A stretch of 64,000 bases of DNA, taken from assembly GCA_023653095.1 (NCBI GenBank), contig JAMNXP010000002.1, positions 223,517-287,516 on the forward strand. Direction: 5' to 3'. The position numbers were made by a program, and so were the translations under genes. Under the pieces are notes generated by a model that did not search any database, was not told the origin of the DNA, and worked only from the letters and a program-made list of their open reading frames with translations. This stretch comes from Bacteroidia bacterium (GTDB taxonomy: Bacteria > Bacteroidota > Bacteroidia > NS11-12g > UBA955). This document shows, in pieces, positions 14,958-25,052 of the stretch; position 1 is the first letter of the stretch; the number at the start of each line of letters is the position of its first letter.

Positions 14958-17393
14958 ATGAAGAAACTATTCCTCGGTTTGATGGCTGTTTTGCTTGCGA
15001 ATATCGCAGGTGCACAGGTATTGCAGCCGCTAGGAACGGGTTTGCCGGGTAAAGTGGTTGCTTCATATGCCACCGATAATGAATTTTTTGCCCTCTACGA
15101 AGATGTAGAAACTGCGCAATCTAATGATTATACGTTGGCTCGTTGGAACGGGGTTTTTTGGCAGTTATATCCAGGTTTGGAAACACCAGAACCGGTTGAA
15201 GTTACCGAGGGAGTTTACAATTTTCATTCCATTGTACTTTACAAAAACACCATTTATGTAGGTGCATACATCGCAAACGCTTCGAAAGATGCTGAAGTAC
15301 CTGTATCACACTTGTATAAGTGGAGCGAGACTAAACAAAGTTGGGTTCCTGAAATTGGTGTTGTTGATACTCGAAACAACGGTATAGTATCTATGTCGGT
15401 GTTTGATGATAAATTGATGATTGCTGGACAGTTTGAATCAACCGTTGCAGGCAAGAGCATTCAGAATATTGCCGTATTCAATGGCAGTCAGTGGGACTAC
15501 ATGGGTACCAGTGATATGGTTCAAGGTGCAAACGGATTGATTCGTGCTTTGCAGCCCTTGGGAAATAGACTTTACATGGCAGGAAACTTCTCCACTTTTG
15601 CGGGAGGTTCAACTGGAAACATTGCATATTACACAGCTGCCAATGGTGGTTGGGGAGGAATAGGAAGTCCTTTCTCTGGTGAAATCCTTGACATGGCCAC
15701 GTATAACGGTAGTTTAGCGGTTTTGGGTACACAAACTAATGGTTCACGCGAAGTTAGAATCTTCAAAGGAACTTGGTCATCTGCAATTGATTTTACGGGA
15801 TTCTCTACTGCAAATATCAAAAGTATTGCTGGGGCCGGTGATAAGCTCGTTTTGGCAGGTGATTTCATCAAAGATGGCAATGGATCTTCATTGCTTGTCT
15901 ACGATGGTTCTCAGCTCTCTTTTACGGGTAATCGTTTAACGGGTCAATTTAGCTTGGGTCAAAGGGGTAGTGAAGCTTTTGTTTGGGGAGATTTTAAGGA
16001 GTTAAATACAGACCTGAAGTATTTTTCTACCATTGTATTTGCTACGGGTAATTTATTCGGTGATTTATATTTTGACCTTGATGGTGATTGTATCAAAGAT
16101 GCTAATGAAATGGGTATTCCTGAAAGCATCATCAGAGTCATTCGGAAATCAGACAAGCAACAGTTTTTTACGGTAACTGATAAAAATGGTCACTTTACTT
16201 TGTCATTGCCAGAAGGTGATTACATTTTAGAACATATGTCTCGCAGACACATGTACAGTATCTGTACTGGCAACTATGCAACTCAAGTGAGAAATGGCAA
16301 ATATTCGTCAGTAAGCTTGGGAGAGTATATGAGTCCCACAACCAAAGATTTGGAAGTGGCTTTGAATCCCATTTATCCAGCAGAATTAAAGGCTGGTGAC
16401 ACTGTTAGAGCCTTGTTAGTGGTTAAAAACCACGGTGCACAAAAGGTGAATACCACCATTCATGTGGCTCATGATTTGCCTTTGGCCGACTTCGAATCAT
16501 TTCCAGAGGCTGATAACTATGACGGTATCGAAGCGACCTTTTCGCTTTCAAACCTAGAACCTTTTGAAACTCGTTCTATCATTCTTAAGTATAAAATTCC
16601 TCATACCGCTACTGCAGAGAATAGATTTGGTTTGTATGTGAAAACGGGTTCACTTTCGGCCCAAAACGATGCTTACCAGAATGACAATTTCGATACTACC
16701 AAACTGAGTATTGGTAAGCGTGGAAATGGGGCTAATTCGGTTGAAAAAACAGCTGATTTTGGTCCCACCGTAGATTACAGAACCAAGACTTGGTTGTACA
16801 ACGTTAATTTCAGAAATACTGGAAGTTCATTTGTGAAAAAAGCGGTAATGATAGATACCTTGTCAACTCAACTTCCATTGCAAAGAGTTTTGTTGAAGTC
16901 GTTCTATCCAGTGAAAGCTCATTACAGCATTCAGAAAGGACATATTTTAGTGGTAACTTTTGATCCTGCTGATTTAAAAACTTACGAAAGCACTCCAACA
17001 CAATCTTCAGGTTGGGTACAATATCAGTTGGATTTTTACGAGCAAATGAGTGTAAAAACTCAAATTGATAACGTTGCATATGTGAATTTTGACTCCAAAT
17101 GGGTTGGTGCATCTGAAAATTGCCAGGTGATGGTGATTGATGGTGCAATGTCAATCGACAAAAGCTTAAATAAGAATGGTTTAAAGGTATATCCTAATCC
17201 AGTAAAGTCAGGGCTAACGGTTGAATGGTTGCAAAGAGAACTGGGTCAAGAATACCAAATATTAGACATGACTGGTAGAGTAGTGACAGTGGGTATTATT
17301 GGTGAAGGAAGTGTGAATGTATCGGGATTGAATTCAGGTATTTATTTACTCAATACTCTTTCAAGCAGTACGAGATTCCAAGTACTGAAATAG
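14958..17393 (+). CDS. Secreted T9SS cargo with propeller-like and adhesin-type domains
   Basis: 811 residues from the ATG at 14958, which gives a clean signal peptide (MKKLFLGLM to AGAQ); the in-frame GTG at 14919 would add 13 poor residues. Residues 30-360 are repeats like those of galactose-oxidase or propeller proteins (IAVFNGSQW, LYMAGNFSTF). Then come an SdrD_B-like domain (DLDGDCIKDANE), a DUF11-like domain (VVKNHGAQ) and a type A sorting domain beginning VYPNPV. It probably acts at the cell surface as an adhesin. It sits directly behind the sigma factor and membrane protein and may be part of that regulon. The last 33 bases overlap meaB on the other strand. Confidence 0.85.
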   Translation: MKKLFLGLMAVLLANIAGAQVLQPLGTGLPGKVVASYATDNEFFALYEDVETAQSNDYTLARWNGVFWQLYPGLETPEPVEVTEGVYNFHSIVLYKNTIYVGAYIANASKDAEVPVSHLYKWSETKQSWVPEIGVVDTRNNGIVSMSVFDDKLMIAGQFESTVAGKSIQNIAVFNGSQWDYMGTSDMVQGANGLIRALQPLGNRLYMAGNFSTFAGGSTGNIAYYTAANGGWGGIGSPFSGEILDMATYNGSLAVLGTQTNGSREVRIFKGTWSSAIDFTGFSTANIKSIAGAGDKLVLAGDFIKDGNGSSLLVYDGSQLSFTGNRLTGQFSLGQRGSEAFVWGDFKELNTDLKYFSTIVFATGNLFGDLYFDLDGDCIKDANEMGIPESIIRVIRKSDKQQFFTVTDKNGHFTLSLPEGDYILEHMSRRHMYSICTGNYATQVRNGKYSSVSLGEYMSPTTKDLEVALNPIYPAELKAGDTVRALLVVKNHGAQKVNTTIHVAHDLPLADFESFPEADNYDGIEATFSLSNLEPFETRSIILKYKIPHTATAENRFGLYVKTGSLSAQNDAYQNDNFDTTKLSIGKRGNGANSVEKTADFGPTVDYRTKTWLYNVNFRNTGSSFVKKAVMIDTLSTQLPLQRVLLKSFYPVKAHYSIQKGHILVVTFDPADLKTYESTPTQSSGWVQYQLDFYEQMSVKTQIDNVAYVNFDSKWVGASENCQVMVIDGAMSIDKSLNKNGLKVYPNPVKSGLTVEWLQRELGQEYQILDMTGRVVTVGIIGEGSVNVSGLNSGIYLLNTLSSSTRFQVLK

Positions 17394-18257
17394 ATTAAAA
17401 TCTCCTTTATTAAGTTCCGTCTCAATCTCCCTTTGAAGGGTTTGGATGGATACATCTTTCATTCTATTTCGCTGAATGATTTTATAGGCTTTTTCAGCAA
17501 ATAGGTGTTTTTTGCGGGAATTATGTTGGTTGACCACTTGATGCTTGGAAATGGATTCTGCCAAGGCTGGGATTCCTTCACTTTGCATGGCTTGAGTTAA
17601 TATCACAGGACATTCCCATGATTCAGTGGCACGAACATGCGCTAATTTCATCAAGTAAGAGGCAAATGCGGCGGCACCGTCTCTATCTGATTTGTTGACT
17701 ACGAAAACATCGGCAATTTCCATGATCCCGCTTTTGAGGGTTTGAATTTCATCGCCACTTTCAGGCACAGAAACAACAATAGTGGTATCAGCCAATCCAG
17801 CGATTTCTACTTCACTTTGGCCTACGCCCACCGTTTCTATGATGATGCGATCAAAGGGGGCGAATTTAAGAACTTCTACCATCTCAATGATACTGGCAGA
17901 TAGTCCACCCAAAGAGCCTCGAGAGGACACACTTCGGATGTAAACATTGGGATTCAAGAACAGCGATTGCATTCTCAAGCGATCGCCCAAGAGGGATCCA
18001 AAATTGAAAGCGCTGCTTGGGTCGACGGCCAGAATGGCAATTTTGAGATTTTGCTCCGCCCAATAATTTACCAAAGAATTAACTAAAGTGGATTTCCCGG
18101 CACCTGGCGGTCCTGTGATACCAATGACGGGTGTTACGCCATTCATGAGTTTCAGAAGATCTAGTGCCTTGGGGTGCTGGTTTTCTACCCATGATAATGC
18201 ACGAGCTATATGCAGCTCGTCACCATCTTTGATTTTTGGTAGTTCTGGAATCAGCAT
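17361..18257 (-). CDS. meaB: MeaB/ArgK-type GTPase chaperone of B12-dependent acyl-CoA mutases
   Basis: 298 residues, close to the family size of about 300-330. P-loop GPPGAGKST at 49-57, then AVDPSS, the switch region IIETVGVGQSEVEI and the NKSD specificity motif. MeaB loads and protects adenosylcobalamin in methylmalonyl-CoA mutase. No mutase gene is visible in the window, so the client is elsewhere. The C-terminal coding end overlaps the T9SS cargo gene by 33 bases, tail to tail. A TATATTTG promoter element lies 4 bases before the ATG, in the short gap behind tsaD. Confidence 0.93.
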   Translation of the reverse strand: MLIPELPKIKDGDELHIARALSWVENQHPKALDLLKLMNGVTPVIGITGPPGAGKSTLVNSLVNYWAEQNLKIAILAVDPSSAFNFGSLLGDRLRMQSLFLNPNVYIRSVSSRGSLGGLSASIIEMVEVLKFAPFDRIIIETVGVGQSEVEIAGLADTTIVVSVPESGDEIQTLKSGIMEIADVFVVNKSDRDGAAAFASYLMKLAHVRATESWECPVILTQAMQSEGIPALAESISKHQVVNQHNSRKKHLFAEKAYKIIQRNRMKDVSIQTLQREIETELNKGDFNLFQYLESRTA

Positions 18258-18261
18258 GTTT

Positions 18262-18269
18262 CAAATATA
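18262..18269 (-). promoter_or_regulatory. Bacteroidota -7 element for meaB
   Basis: On the reverse strand TATATTTG (TAnnTTTG) lies 4 bases before the meaB ATG, wholly within the 16-base gap after the tsaD stop. Confidence 0.6.
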
Positions 18270-18273
18270 CGTT

Positions 18274-19275
18274 TCAACTCCGAGTGTAAGGCAGGTCAGA
18301 TATTTTTAGATAATTGCGTGTTTCATGCAAGAAACTGCCAGCCATGGCTATCATAGCAGCATTGTCGGTGCAATATTCGAACTTGGGGATGTAAGATTGG
18401 ATTTTAAATTTTTGGGCAATTTTTGTGAATTCTGCTCGCAAAGGTTGATTTGCTGAAACCCCACCAACCAGTCCAATAGACTTTGGATTGAATTGTTTGA
18501 TTCCTTTGATCAAACGTTTTTTGAGCATATCAATCAAACATTTTTGGTAAGAGGCACAGACCGAAGAGATTTCTTGGTTTAAGAAATTGGGATTGCTTTC
18601 TATTTGTTTGCGGAGAAAATAGAGTAGTGAAGTTTTAATTCCTGAAAAGCTAAAATCTAAGTTTGTTGTCTGACTATCGGGAAATGTGTAGGCGGTTGGG
18701 TTGCCATTCTCAGCTAATTTTGAGATTACAGGCCCACCAGGATAACCTAGGTTCATGAGTTTTGCCCCCTTATCGAAGGCTTCGCCTACTGCATCATCAA
18801 TGGTGTTGCCAACTATGTTCATTTGGTCAAATGATTCAACCATGATCAATTGTGTGTGTCCCCCGGAAACCAACAAACACAACATAGGGAATTCAACCTT
18901 ATGGTCTATGAAAAGGGCCGCTACATGAGCTTGCAGGTGATTCACTCCAATCAAGGGTTTATTGAGGGCAATGGATATGCCTTTGGCGGTATTCAGTCCC
19001 ACGATCAAAGAACCCATAAGTCCTGGTCCCTGGGTTACGGCGATGGCATCGATGTTTTTAAGGGATGTTTGAGCTATTTTAAGGGCCTCACCAATGACGG
19101 GAATGATGTTGCTTTGGTGCGCTCGGGAAGCCAATTCAGGCACTACGCCACCGTATTTTCGATGAACGTCTTGAGTGGCCATAACATTTGACAATATAAC
19201 ACCGTTATGAATCACGGCGGCTGCGGTATCGTCGCAACTGCTCTCGATGCCCAATATAGTGGAGTTGTGGCTCAT
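18274..19275 (-). CDS. tsaD: tRNA N6-adenosine threonylcarbamoyltransferase TsaD
   Basis: 333 residues from the ATG at 19275 (MSHNSTILGIESSCDDT, the canonical beginning); the frame is open 19 codons further but without support. TsaD transfers threonylcarbamoyl to A37 of ANN-reading tRNAs together with TsaB and TsaE. Metal ligands His113 and His117 are in HLQAH; the nucleotide-site motifs LLVSGGHTQL and GLVGGVSANQ are present. It is divergent from tamB, an arrangement often seen in Bacteroidota. Confidence 0.97.
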   Translation of the reverse strand: MSHNSTILGIESSCDDTAAAVIHNGVILSNVMATQDVHRKYGGVVPELASRAHQSNIIPVIGEALKIAQTSLKNIDAIAVTQGPGLMGSLIVGLNTAKGISIALNKPLIGVNHLQAHVAALFIDHKVEFPMLCLLVSGGHTQLIMVESFDQMNIVGNTIDDAVGEAFDKGAKLMNLGYPGGPVISKLAENGNPTAYTFPDSQTTNLDFSFSGIKTSLLYFLRKQIESNPNFLNQEISSVCASYQKCLIDMLKKRLIKGIKQFNPKSIGLVGGVSANQPLRAEFTKIAQKFKIQSYIPKFEYCTDNAAMIAMAGSFLHETRNYLKISDLPYTRS

Positions 19276-19303
19276 AGGTGGATTCGCGTATAGTATAAAA
19301 AAA

Positions 19304-19311
19304 TATCTTTG
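19304..19311 (+). promoter_or_regulatory. Bacteroidota -7 element for tamB
   Basis: TATCTTTG (TAnnTTTG) overlaps the in-frame TTG at 19309 and lies 6 bases before the next TTG at 19318. This placement decides for 19318 as the start of tamB. Confidence 0.6.
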
Positions 19312-19317
19312 AGGGAT

Positions 19318-22300
19318 TTGAAAAAACGGCATTCAAAATTAAGAAAGTTCTTGCTTAGAACTCTACTGGCATTGGTATTTCTTTCCAGTGTGGTTGCCGT
19401 TTTGACTCGAAATAGAAAAGTTCAAACCCATATTGCCCGTTATTTGACTCATAAATTCACTGAACTGACGGGTGCAGATATCCACATTGGTTCAGTGGAA
19501 GTTGATTTTTTGCGCAATTTCCATGTAGAAGATTTGGTGGTTTTTGATTTGCATAAAGACACATTATTAAAGCTTAAAAGCTTAGACTTTAGAGTTGACG
19601 AGGTGAATTTCCCCAAAAATACAGCCAGGGTAACCAATGTAGTTTTGAATCACGGTTTTTTCAAGATGGGGCAATACCCCAATGAAACCCTTTTCAATTA
19701 CGAAATGATATTGGCTCGTTTGAGTTCAGATAGTTCATCTTCAAAACCTTGGGGTGTAAAAATAGACCAAGTTAAATTGTTGGCAACCGACTATGTTTAT
19801 TTCACAGGGATACATCCCGAAAAATCAAATATCAGGGGAGAATTTAATCCGAGTTACATCAGGGTCAACAATCTAACCGGTGACATTGCACATTTAGAGG
19901 TCTTTAAAAATGGAAAGGTCACTTTTGACATAAAGAATTTGAAGGGTTCAGAACGAAGCAGGTTTGCAATTGATGAACTTGCAACCCTAGGGGTATACTA
20001 TAACAAGAGATTAGAGTTAAACGGACTCAGGTTGTTTTCTTCAGATACACGAATTGAGGGTTTATTTAGCATGGATTGGTCTGCAAAAGATGCCATGAAG
20101 GATTTTTATAACAAAGTTATTTTTCAAATGACAGTGGCATCATCGCCCATCAGATTGAGCGATATAGGCCCATTCGCCCCGTGGTTGAAATCCCACAGCA
20201 CCTCTTTGTTGTGTGATTTTACTTTGAAGGGACCTTTATCTGATTTAAAAAGTAAAGATTTTACTGCATTGACTTCGGCCGGTACTGAGTTGAATTTGAA
20301 TTATAGGTTAACGGGTTTGCCGAACGTTTCAAAGCTCTTGAATACCGTAAAAATGAATGATTGCGTGATCGAAATGACCGATGCCATGGAAATGTTTGCA
20401 GGTGAAACTTGGGGAGGGTATTTGGCTCGATTTGGTACCACTTATTGGAATGCGGATCTAATGATACCTATGGATTCTTTTGTTTTCAAAGGAACTGCTC
20501 AGACAGATATGGGAGGATATGATGGTGAATTCGCTGTAGATTTTTCCAAAGATGAATCAATGCCATTCCGCCTGCTTGGCGAAACCAAAGATCTACAATT
20601 GAATGGATTTGCCACCACTCTGGGTGATTTTGGTGCTTTAAACGCCAACGTTGTTGTTATGGGTGACGGATTTGATGAGAATGCATCTGGTAACTTCGAT
20701 TTAAACGTTGCAGACCTAAGTTACAATGGTCAAATCTTGCAAAATTCTATCTTTAACGGAACCCTAAATAAGGGTGAGATTGAATTGAATGTTTCATCTT
20801 CAGATGTTAAATCGAAATTGGAGCTAAGTTTACTTGGAGGCAACATATTTGGTGAAAAAAAGAGTTTAAACGCACAACTAAATTTGAGTAAGATAGATTT
20901 TAAGGCACTCGGATTTGATACCGCAAATTTAGATATAGCTGGAAAATTCAATATAGCCATTGAGGGTTCTTCTTGGGATGATCTAAGGGGTTTAGTTTCC
21001 ATTCAAGACGCAAGATTTCACAAGGGAAATGATGAATATATACTCAGAAATCAACTCATTCAACGCCCTACAACTGATTATTTAGGATTTAAAGGCGATT
21101 GGGCTGAGGGAAGTATATCGGGTCCGTTGAAATTTACGCATACCCCTAATTGGATTGATCACTTGAGCAATAATTTGGTGCCGGAGAGATTTAAAGACAT
21201 TGGATTTGCTTTAAATGATTCAATTTATTTCAACCTGTTTTTACCCCAAACTGCATGGATAGATGCTTTCCTGATCAAAGGATTGAAGTTGGGTCCCTTG
21301 AACATCAAGGGCCATTATTTTGCACAAAACAACATTTGCGATCTGAAAATTGGCCCTTTTAGTTTGGAATATGGAAACCTATACAGCGAACGAGTGAAAT
21401 TGAGCTTATTGAAACCCACCACTCACGGTATGACTAAATTGAGGGTGTCAACTAACTACATGTTGGTTGATAATACGGTGTATGATACCTTAGGATTTGC
21501 CTTCGATATCATGAAGGGTGGATACCAAGTGAAAACACTGTTGCATGAAAAAGCCGATCGGTACTCTTTAGGAGTTGCTGGTACTGGTGCCATTCATGAA
21601 GATTTTGCCAATTTGTATTTCCAAGAAACCTATCTGCGAATTCAAAAGCAATTTTGGACCTTAGACGACAAGGCTCGTATCAACTTCAATAATAACAACA
21701 TTGAAGTAAATGATTTTTACATTGCAGATGCCACACACTTTTTTCAAGTAGATGGGGTTGCAAGTAAATCTCACTCAGATACCCTAAAAGTTGAATTTGG
21801 AAATATTACTCCGCGTGTATTGATGCCTTTTTTTCCTAGGGGGACGTTTGATAGTTTGAATTTTAGGTCAAATGGGTCTGTGGCTTTAAGTGGGGTTTTG
21901 GGTGATTTACAGTTTTTGGGGAATTTGGACATCAATAAAATTAAATACCAAAATTTTGAATATGGAAGTGCATCTGTTTCTATTGAAGAATCTGAAGTTC
22001 AGGGTAGATTAAAAATGGATGCCTCCATGAGAACAGGTCCGTTGGAGAAGACGCGTTTCTATGGTACTGTAAGTCTAAAAGAAAATGAATCGGCTGATTT
22101 GGATATTTTGGGTACCATTCCACAAAATTCAAGTTTGCAAATATTAAAGCCCTTTTTAGACGGCGTAATCACAATTAAAGAAGGGAAATTTGGGGGTAAT
22201 GTTCGAATTTCAGGAAAAAGCAATCGACCCAAAATCATGGGTTTATTGACCACGAATACCGTAAAATTGGGAGTTGATTATCTGGGAACAGATTATTATT

Positions 22301-23769
22301 TGGGCGGGAACTTTAAAGTTACTGACCAAGGATTGTTCACCATGCGCCCCATGAAGTTTTTCGATGAATCAAAGATGAATTTTGGCTGGATGACCTTGGC
22401 ATTAACTCACGAGAATTACAAAAACTTTGCACTAGATTTAAAAGTAGACAGTATTCGTAATATGCGGGTATTGAAAACGACAGAAAAGATGAATGATCTC
22501 TTTTATGGCAATGCCTGGGCCGATGGCAACTGTCGAATTTATGGGTTGTTTTCAGAAATTGATATGGATATAAACCTCAAAACAAGGCCCCAAACCTCAG
22601 TATCCATTCAATATCCAGAAGTTTCAGAGAATATTGTCTCCAATTCCATAAAATTTGTCACCAAAACACCATCCAGTAAAACAGCAATTCCTGCACCTGT
22701 TTTAATAGAAAGCGACGCCATTGGTAAGATTACCCTAAACATTCAAGCAACCGATGATGCCGAAGCAAGATTTGTCATTGATAAACGTTTGGGCGATGTA
22801 ATTAAAGGGAATGGAAGTGGGAACTTGCGTCTGATTTATGATAGAGACGAAGAATTATACCTTTACGGTAGTTATATGATTAGTAAAGGTGAGTATGCAT
22901 TTTCCTTGCCGGGGGTAAATCTTTTGAAAAAAATAAACCTTCAGAAAGGTGGTACCATCGCTTGGGATGGTGACCCGTTCAATGCAAGGGTTGATTTAGC
23001 CGGTAATTTCGAGAAACGACTGTCACCCTCTACCTTGATGATTAGCAATGCGGGGTCGGGCAATTCTTATCCAGCTTCTCGATTTGTAAGCACTCTTTAC
23101 ATGAAAGGTAATTTGTTTAGTCCCCAAATTTCTTTTGATTTAGACGCTCCAGATTTGATTTCATCGGGCGGTACTTCAGCCAATGAGGTTAATTCGGTCA
23201 TTCAAAGAATCAAAGCTGACAAGGATGAAACCATGAGGCAATCTATTGCATTGTTGTTGTTTGGGAATTTCTTGCCTCCCTCGTTCTCGTCTGCTTCGGC
23301 TCCAAATACCAATGCATTTAGTGGGACGGGTTTTGCCGGAAATAGCATTTCTACCATTGCCAGCAGTGTGGTGAACGATTTATTTTCTAAATACGGTATC
23401 CCCACCCGAATTCAAGTGAATATTGACGATGTTCGCAATGCAACGGGAACCAGCAATACCCAGTTATTTGTAAATAGTGAATGGTTTTTGTCTGACCGAC
23501 TTCGTTTGGATTTGAATTACGACCCTACCGTAGCAGTATTGGTTAACAGCGTGGCGGTGCCCATAAATTTTAATTTGGAGTATAAAACCAGCGACGAAAA
23601 CTGGCGATTGAAAGCATTTTCAAGATCCAATAATTTGCTGTTGCAACAAAATAACTCACCTACCACCAACGGAGTATCTGGCAATACTTTGGGAACAGGT
23701 GTGCTTTACCGAAGAGAGTTTGATACCTTTCAACGAAAAAAGAAAAAGAAATCCAATGAATCAAACTAA
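19318..23769 (+). CDS. tamB: TamB-like translocation and assembly module protein (DUF490)
   Basis: About 1483 residues from a TTG start chosen by the promoter. A positively charged N-terminus and one membrane helix (about 8-28) anchor it in the inner membrane; the rest is a long repetitive beta-strand region that should span the periplasm as a lipid-transfer groove. The C-terminal DUF490/TamB domain (about 1100-1400) shows LYLYGSYMISKGEYAFSLPG and GGTIAWDGDPFNARVDL, the family hallmark. In proteobacteria TamB works with the BamA-like TamA; here TamA is not nearby. The next gene starts six bases after its stop. Confidence 0.9.
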   Translation: MKKRHSKLRKFLLRTLLALVFLSSVVAVLTRNRKVQTHIARYLTHKFTELTGADIHIGSVEVDFLRNFHVEDLVVFDLHKDTLLKLKSLDFRVDEVNFPKNTARVTNVVLNHGFFKMGQYPNETLFNYEMILARLSSDSSSSKPWGVKIDQVKLLATDYVYFTGIHPEKSNIRGEFNPSYIRVNNLTGDIAHLEVFKNGKVTFDIKNLKGSERSRFAIDELATLGVYYNKRLELNGLRLFSSDTRIEGLFSMDWSAKDAMKDFYNKVIFQMTVASSPIRLSDIGPFAPWLKSHSTSLLCDFTLKGPLSDLKSKDFTALTSAGTELNLNYRLTGLPNVSKLLNTVKMNDCVIEMTDAMEMFAGETWGGYLARFGTTYWNADLMIPMDSFVFKGTAQTDMGGYDGEFAVDFSKDESMPFRLLGETKDLQLNGFATTLGDFGALNANVVVMGDGFDENASGNFDLNVADLSYNGQILQNSIFNGTLNKGEIELNVSSSDVKSKLELSLLGGNIFGEKKSLNAQLNLSKIDFKALGFDTANLDIAGKFNIAIEGSSWDDLRGLVSIQDARFHKGNDEYILRNQLIQRPTTDYLGFKGDWAEGSISGPLKFTHTPNWIDHLSNNLVPERFKDIGFALNDSIYFNLFLPQTAWIDAFLIKGLKLGPLNIKGHYFAQNNICDLKIGPFSLEYGNLYSERVKLSLLKPTTHGMTKLRVSTNYMLVDNTVYDTLGFAFDIMKGGYQVKTLLHEKADRYSLGVAGTGAIHEDFANLYFQETYLRIQKQFWTLDDKARINFNNNNIEVNDFYIADATHFFQVDGVASKSHSDTLKVEFGNITPRVLMPFFPRGTFDSLNFRSNGSVALSGVLGDLQFLGNLDINKIKYQNFEYGSASVSIEESEVQGRLKMDASMRTGPLEKTRFYGTVSLKENESADLDILGTIPQNSSLQILKPFLDGVITIKEGKFGGNVRISGKSNRPKIMGLLTTNTVKLGVDYLGTDYYLGGNFKVTDQGLFTMRPMKFFDESKMNFGWMTLALTHENYKNFALDLKVDSIRNMRVLKTTEKMNDLFYGNAWADGNCRIYGLFSEIDMDINLKTRPQTSVSIQYPEVSENIVSNSIKFVTKTPSSKTAIPAPVLIESDAIGKITLNIQATDDAEARFVIDKRLGDVIKGNGSGNLRLIYDRDEELYLYGSYMISKGEYAFSLPGVNLLKKINLQKGGTIAWDGDPFNARVDLAGNFEKRLSPSTLMISNAGSGNSYPASRFVSTLYMKGNLFSPQISFDLDAPDLISSGGTSANEVNSVIQRIKADKDETMRQSIALLLFGNFLPPSFSSASAPNTNAFSGTGFAGNSISTIASSVVNDLFSKYGIPTRIQVNIDDVRNATGTSNTQLFVNSEWFLSDRLRLDLNYDPTVAVLVNSVAVPINFNLEYKTSDENWRLKAFSRSNNLLLQQNNSPTTNGVSGNTLGTGVLYRREFDTFQRKKKKKSNESN

Positions 23770-23775
23770 ACTCGT

Positions 23776-25050
23776 ATGATGAAATCCGGTTGGCGATTGT
23801 TCTTGGAATCAGTGAGAATGTCCACTGATGCTGTTAAGCGAAATAAACTCCGGAGTTTGTTGTCAGTATTGGGAATTACCATCGGAATTTTTTGCATCGT
23901 TTCTGTATATGCTTTGGTGCATTCTTTGGAGTTGAGCTTGAACAATAGATTTTCAAAAATGGGCACTCAAGTATTGTTTGTTCAGAAATGGCCTTGGGAT
24001 GATATGGGAAATGATTATCCTTGGTGGAAATTTTTGAAAAGACCCGTCTCTAGCGTTCAAGAAGCAGAATTTTTAGAGCGAAAACTTTCAAAGCAACGGG
24101 TTTCTCACTTGGCTTATGTGTTCCAGTCAAATTTGAATGTCGCGGCAAATAAGCAGGTCTTGAACAATATATCCATTAGGTTTGTTTCTCATGAATTCGA
24201 CAAAGTTCAAGATGTGAGTGTTGCAGAAGGTCGTTATTTTACCGAACAAGAATCAAGTGCAGGCAGAAACGTGTGTTTGTTAGGTTATACTATCGCCAAT
24301 AATTTGTTTCCCAATGGAAAAGCTACCGGAAGGGTTATTCGCTTGGGAAACCAAATGGTAACGGTCATTGGTGTTTGTGAACAACAGGGCAGTAGTATTG
24401 TGGGTCAAAGCAACGATGATATTGTTATTGCGCCTGTAAAACTTGGACTCAGTTTGGCGTCCTACAGAAACAGTGAAGACGCCCAAATACTGGTGAGGGC
24501 CCACGATGGGGTTGATTTAGATGAATTGCGTTTTGAGATAAATCGCCTCATGAGGCAAGTTCGAAAACTTCCTCCTCACGCCGAAGACGACTTTGCGGTA
24601 AACAAAATGTCTATGATCACCGATGCAATTTCTGGTTTGTTCGGTCAAATTCAGAAAATAGGCCTCATTATCGGGGCTTTCGCCATGATCGTGGGTAGTT
24701 TTGGAGTTGCCAATATCATGTTTGTTTCGGTAAAAGAAAGAACCCGTGAAATTGGAATTCAAAAAGCTCTTGGAGCAACCAACGGTTTTATTCGAGCGCA
24801 GTTTTTATTGGAAAGCGTCTGGTTAAGCATTGCTGGAGGGGCCGTTGGGCTGTTGTTGGTTGCTGGACTCCTAAAGATTTTAGATGCGTTTGCTAAATCT
24901 GGTATGGGAGCTGATGTGGTTCTTGCCTTAAATTTGGAAGACGCTTTGCTTGGGGTAATCACATCCATTGTGGTTGGTCTAGTTGCAGGATTTCTTCCGG
25001 CACAAACCGCCGCAAAATTGAGTCCGGTAGAGGCCATTAGATCTAATTAA
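23776..25050 (+). CDS. MacB-type ABC transporter permease
   Basis: 424 residues. One N-terminal membrane helix (about 28-48) is followed by a large periplasmic MacB_PCD domain (about 50-280) and a C-terminal FtsX domain with three helices (about 295-415), containing VKERTREIGIQKALGA and ending PVEAIRSN, both typical of this family. Such permeases do not transport across the membrane but work as mechanotransmission units with an ATPase partner, moving lipoproteins or macrolides. No ATPase gene is adjacent. It lies between tamB and a TonB-dependent receptor with gaps of 6 and 2 bases. Confidence 0.9.
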   Translation: MMKSGWRLFLESVRMSTDAVKRNKLRSLLSVLGITIGIFCIVSVYALVHSLELSLNNRFSKMGTQVLFVQKWPWDDMGNDYPWWKFLKRPVSSVQEAEFLERKLSKQRVSHLAYVFQSNLNVAANKQVLNNISIRFVSHEFDKVQDVSVAEGRYFTEQESSAGRNVCLLGYTIANNLFPNGKATGRVIRLGNQMVTVIGVCEQQGSSIVGQSNDDIVIAPVKLGLSLASYRNSEDAQILVRAHDGVDLDELRFEINRLMRQVRKLPPHAEDDFAVNKMSMITDAISGLFGQIQKIGLIIGAFAMIVGSFGVANIMFVSVKERTREIGIQKALGATNGFIRAQFLLESVWLSIAGGAVGLLLVAGLLKILDAFAKSGMGADVVLALNLEDALLGVITSIVVGLVAGFLPAQTAAKLSPVEAIRSN

Positions 25051-25052
25051 GA

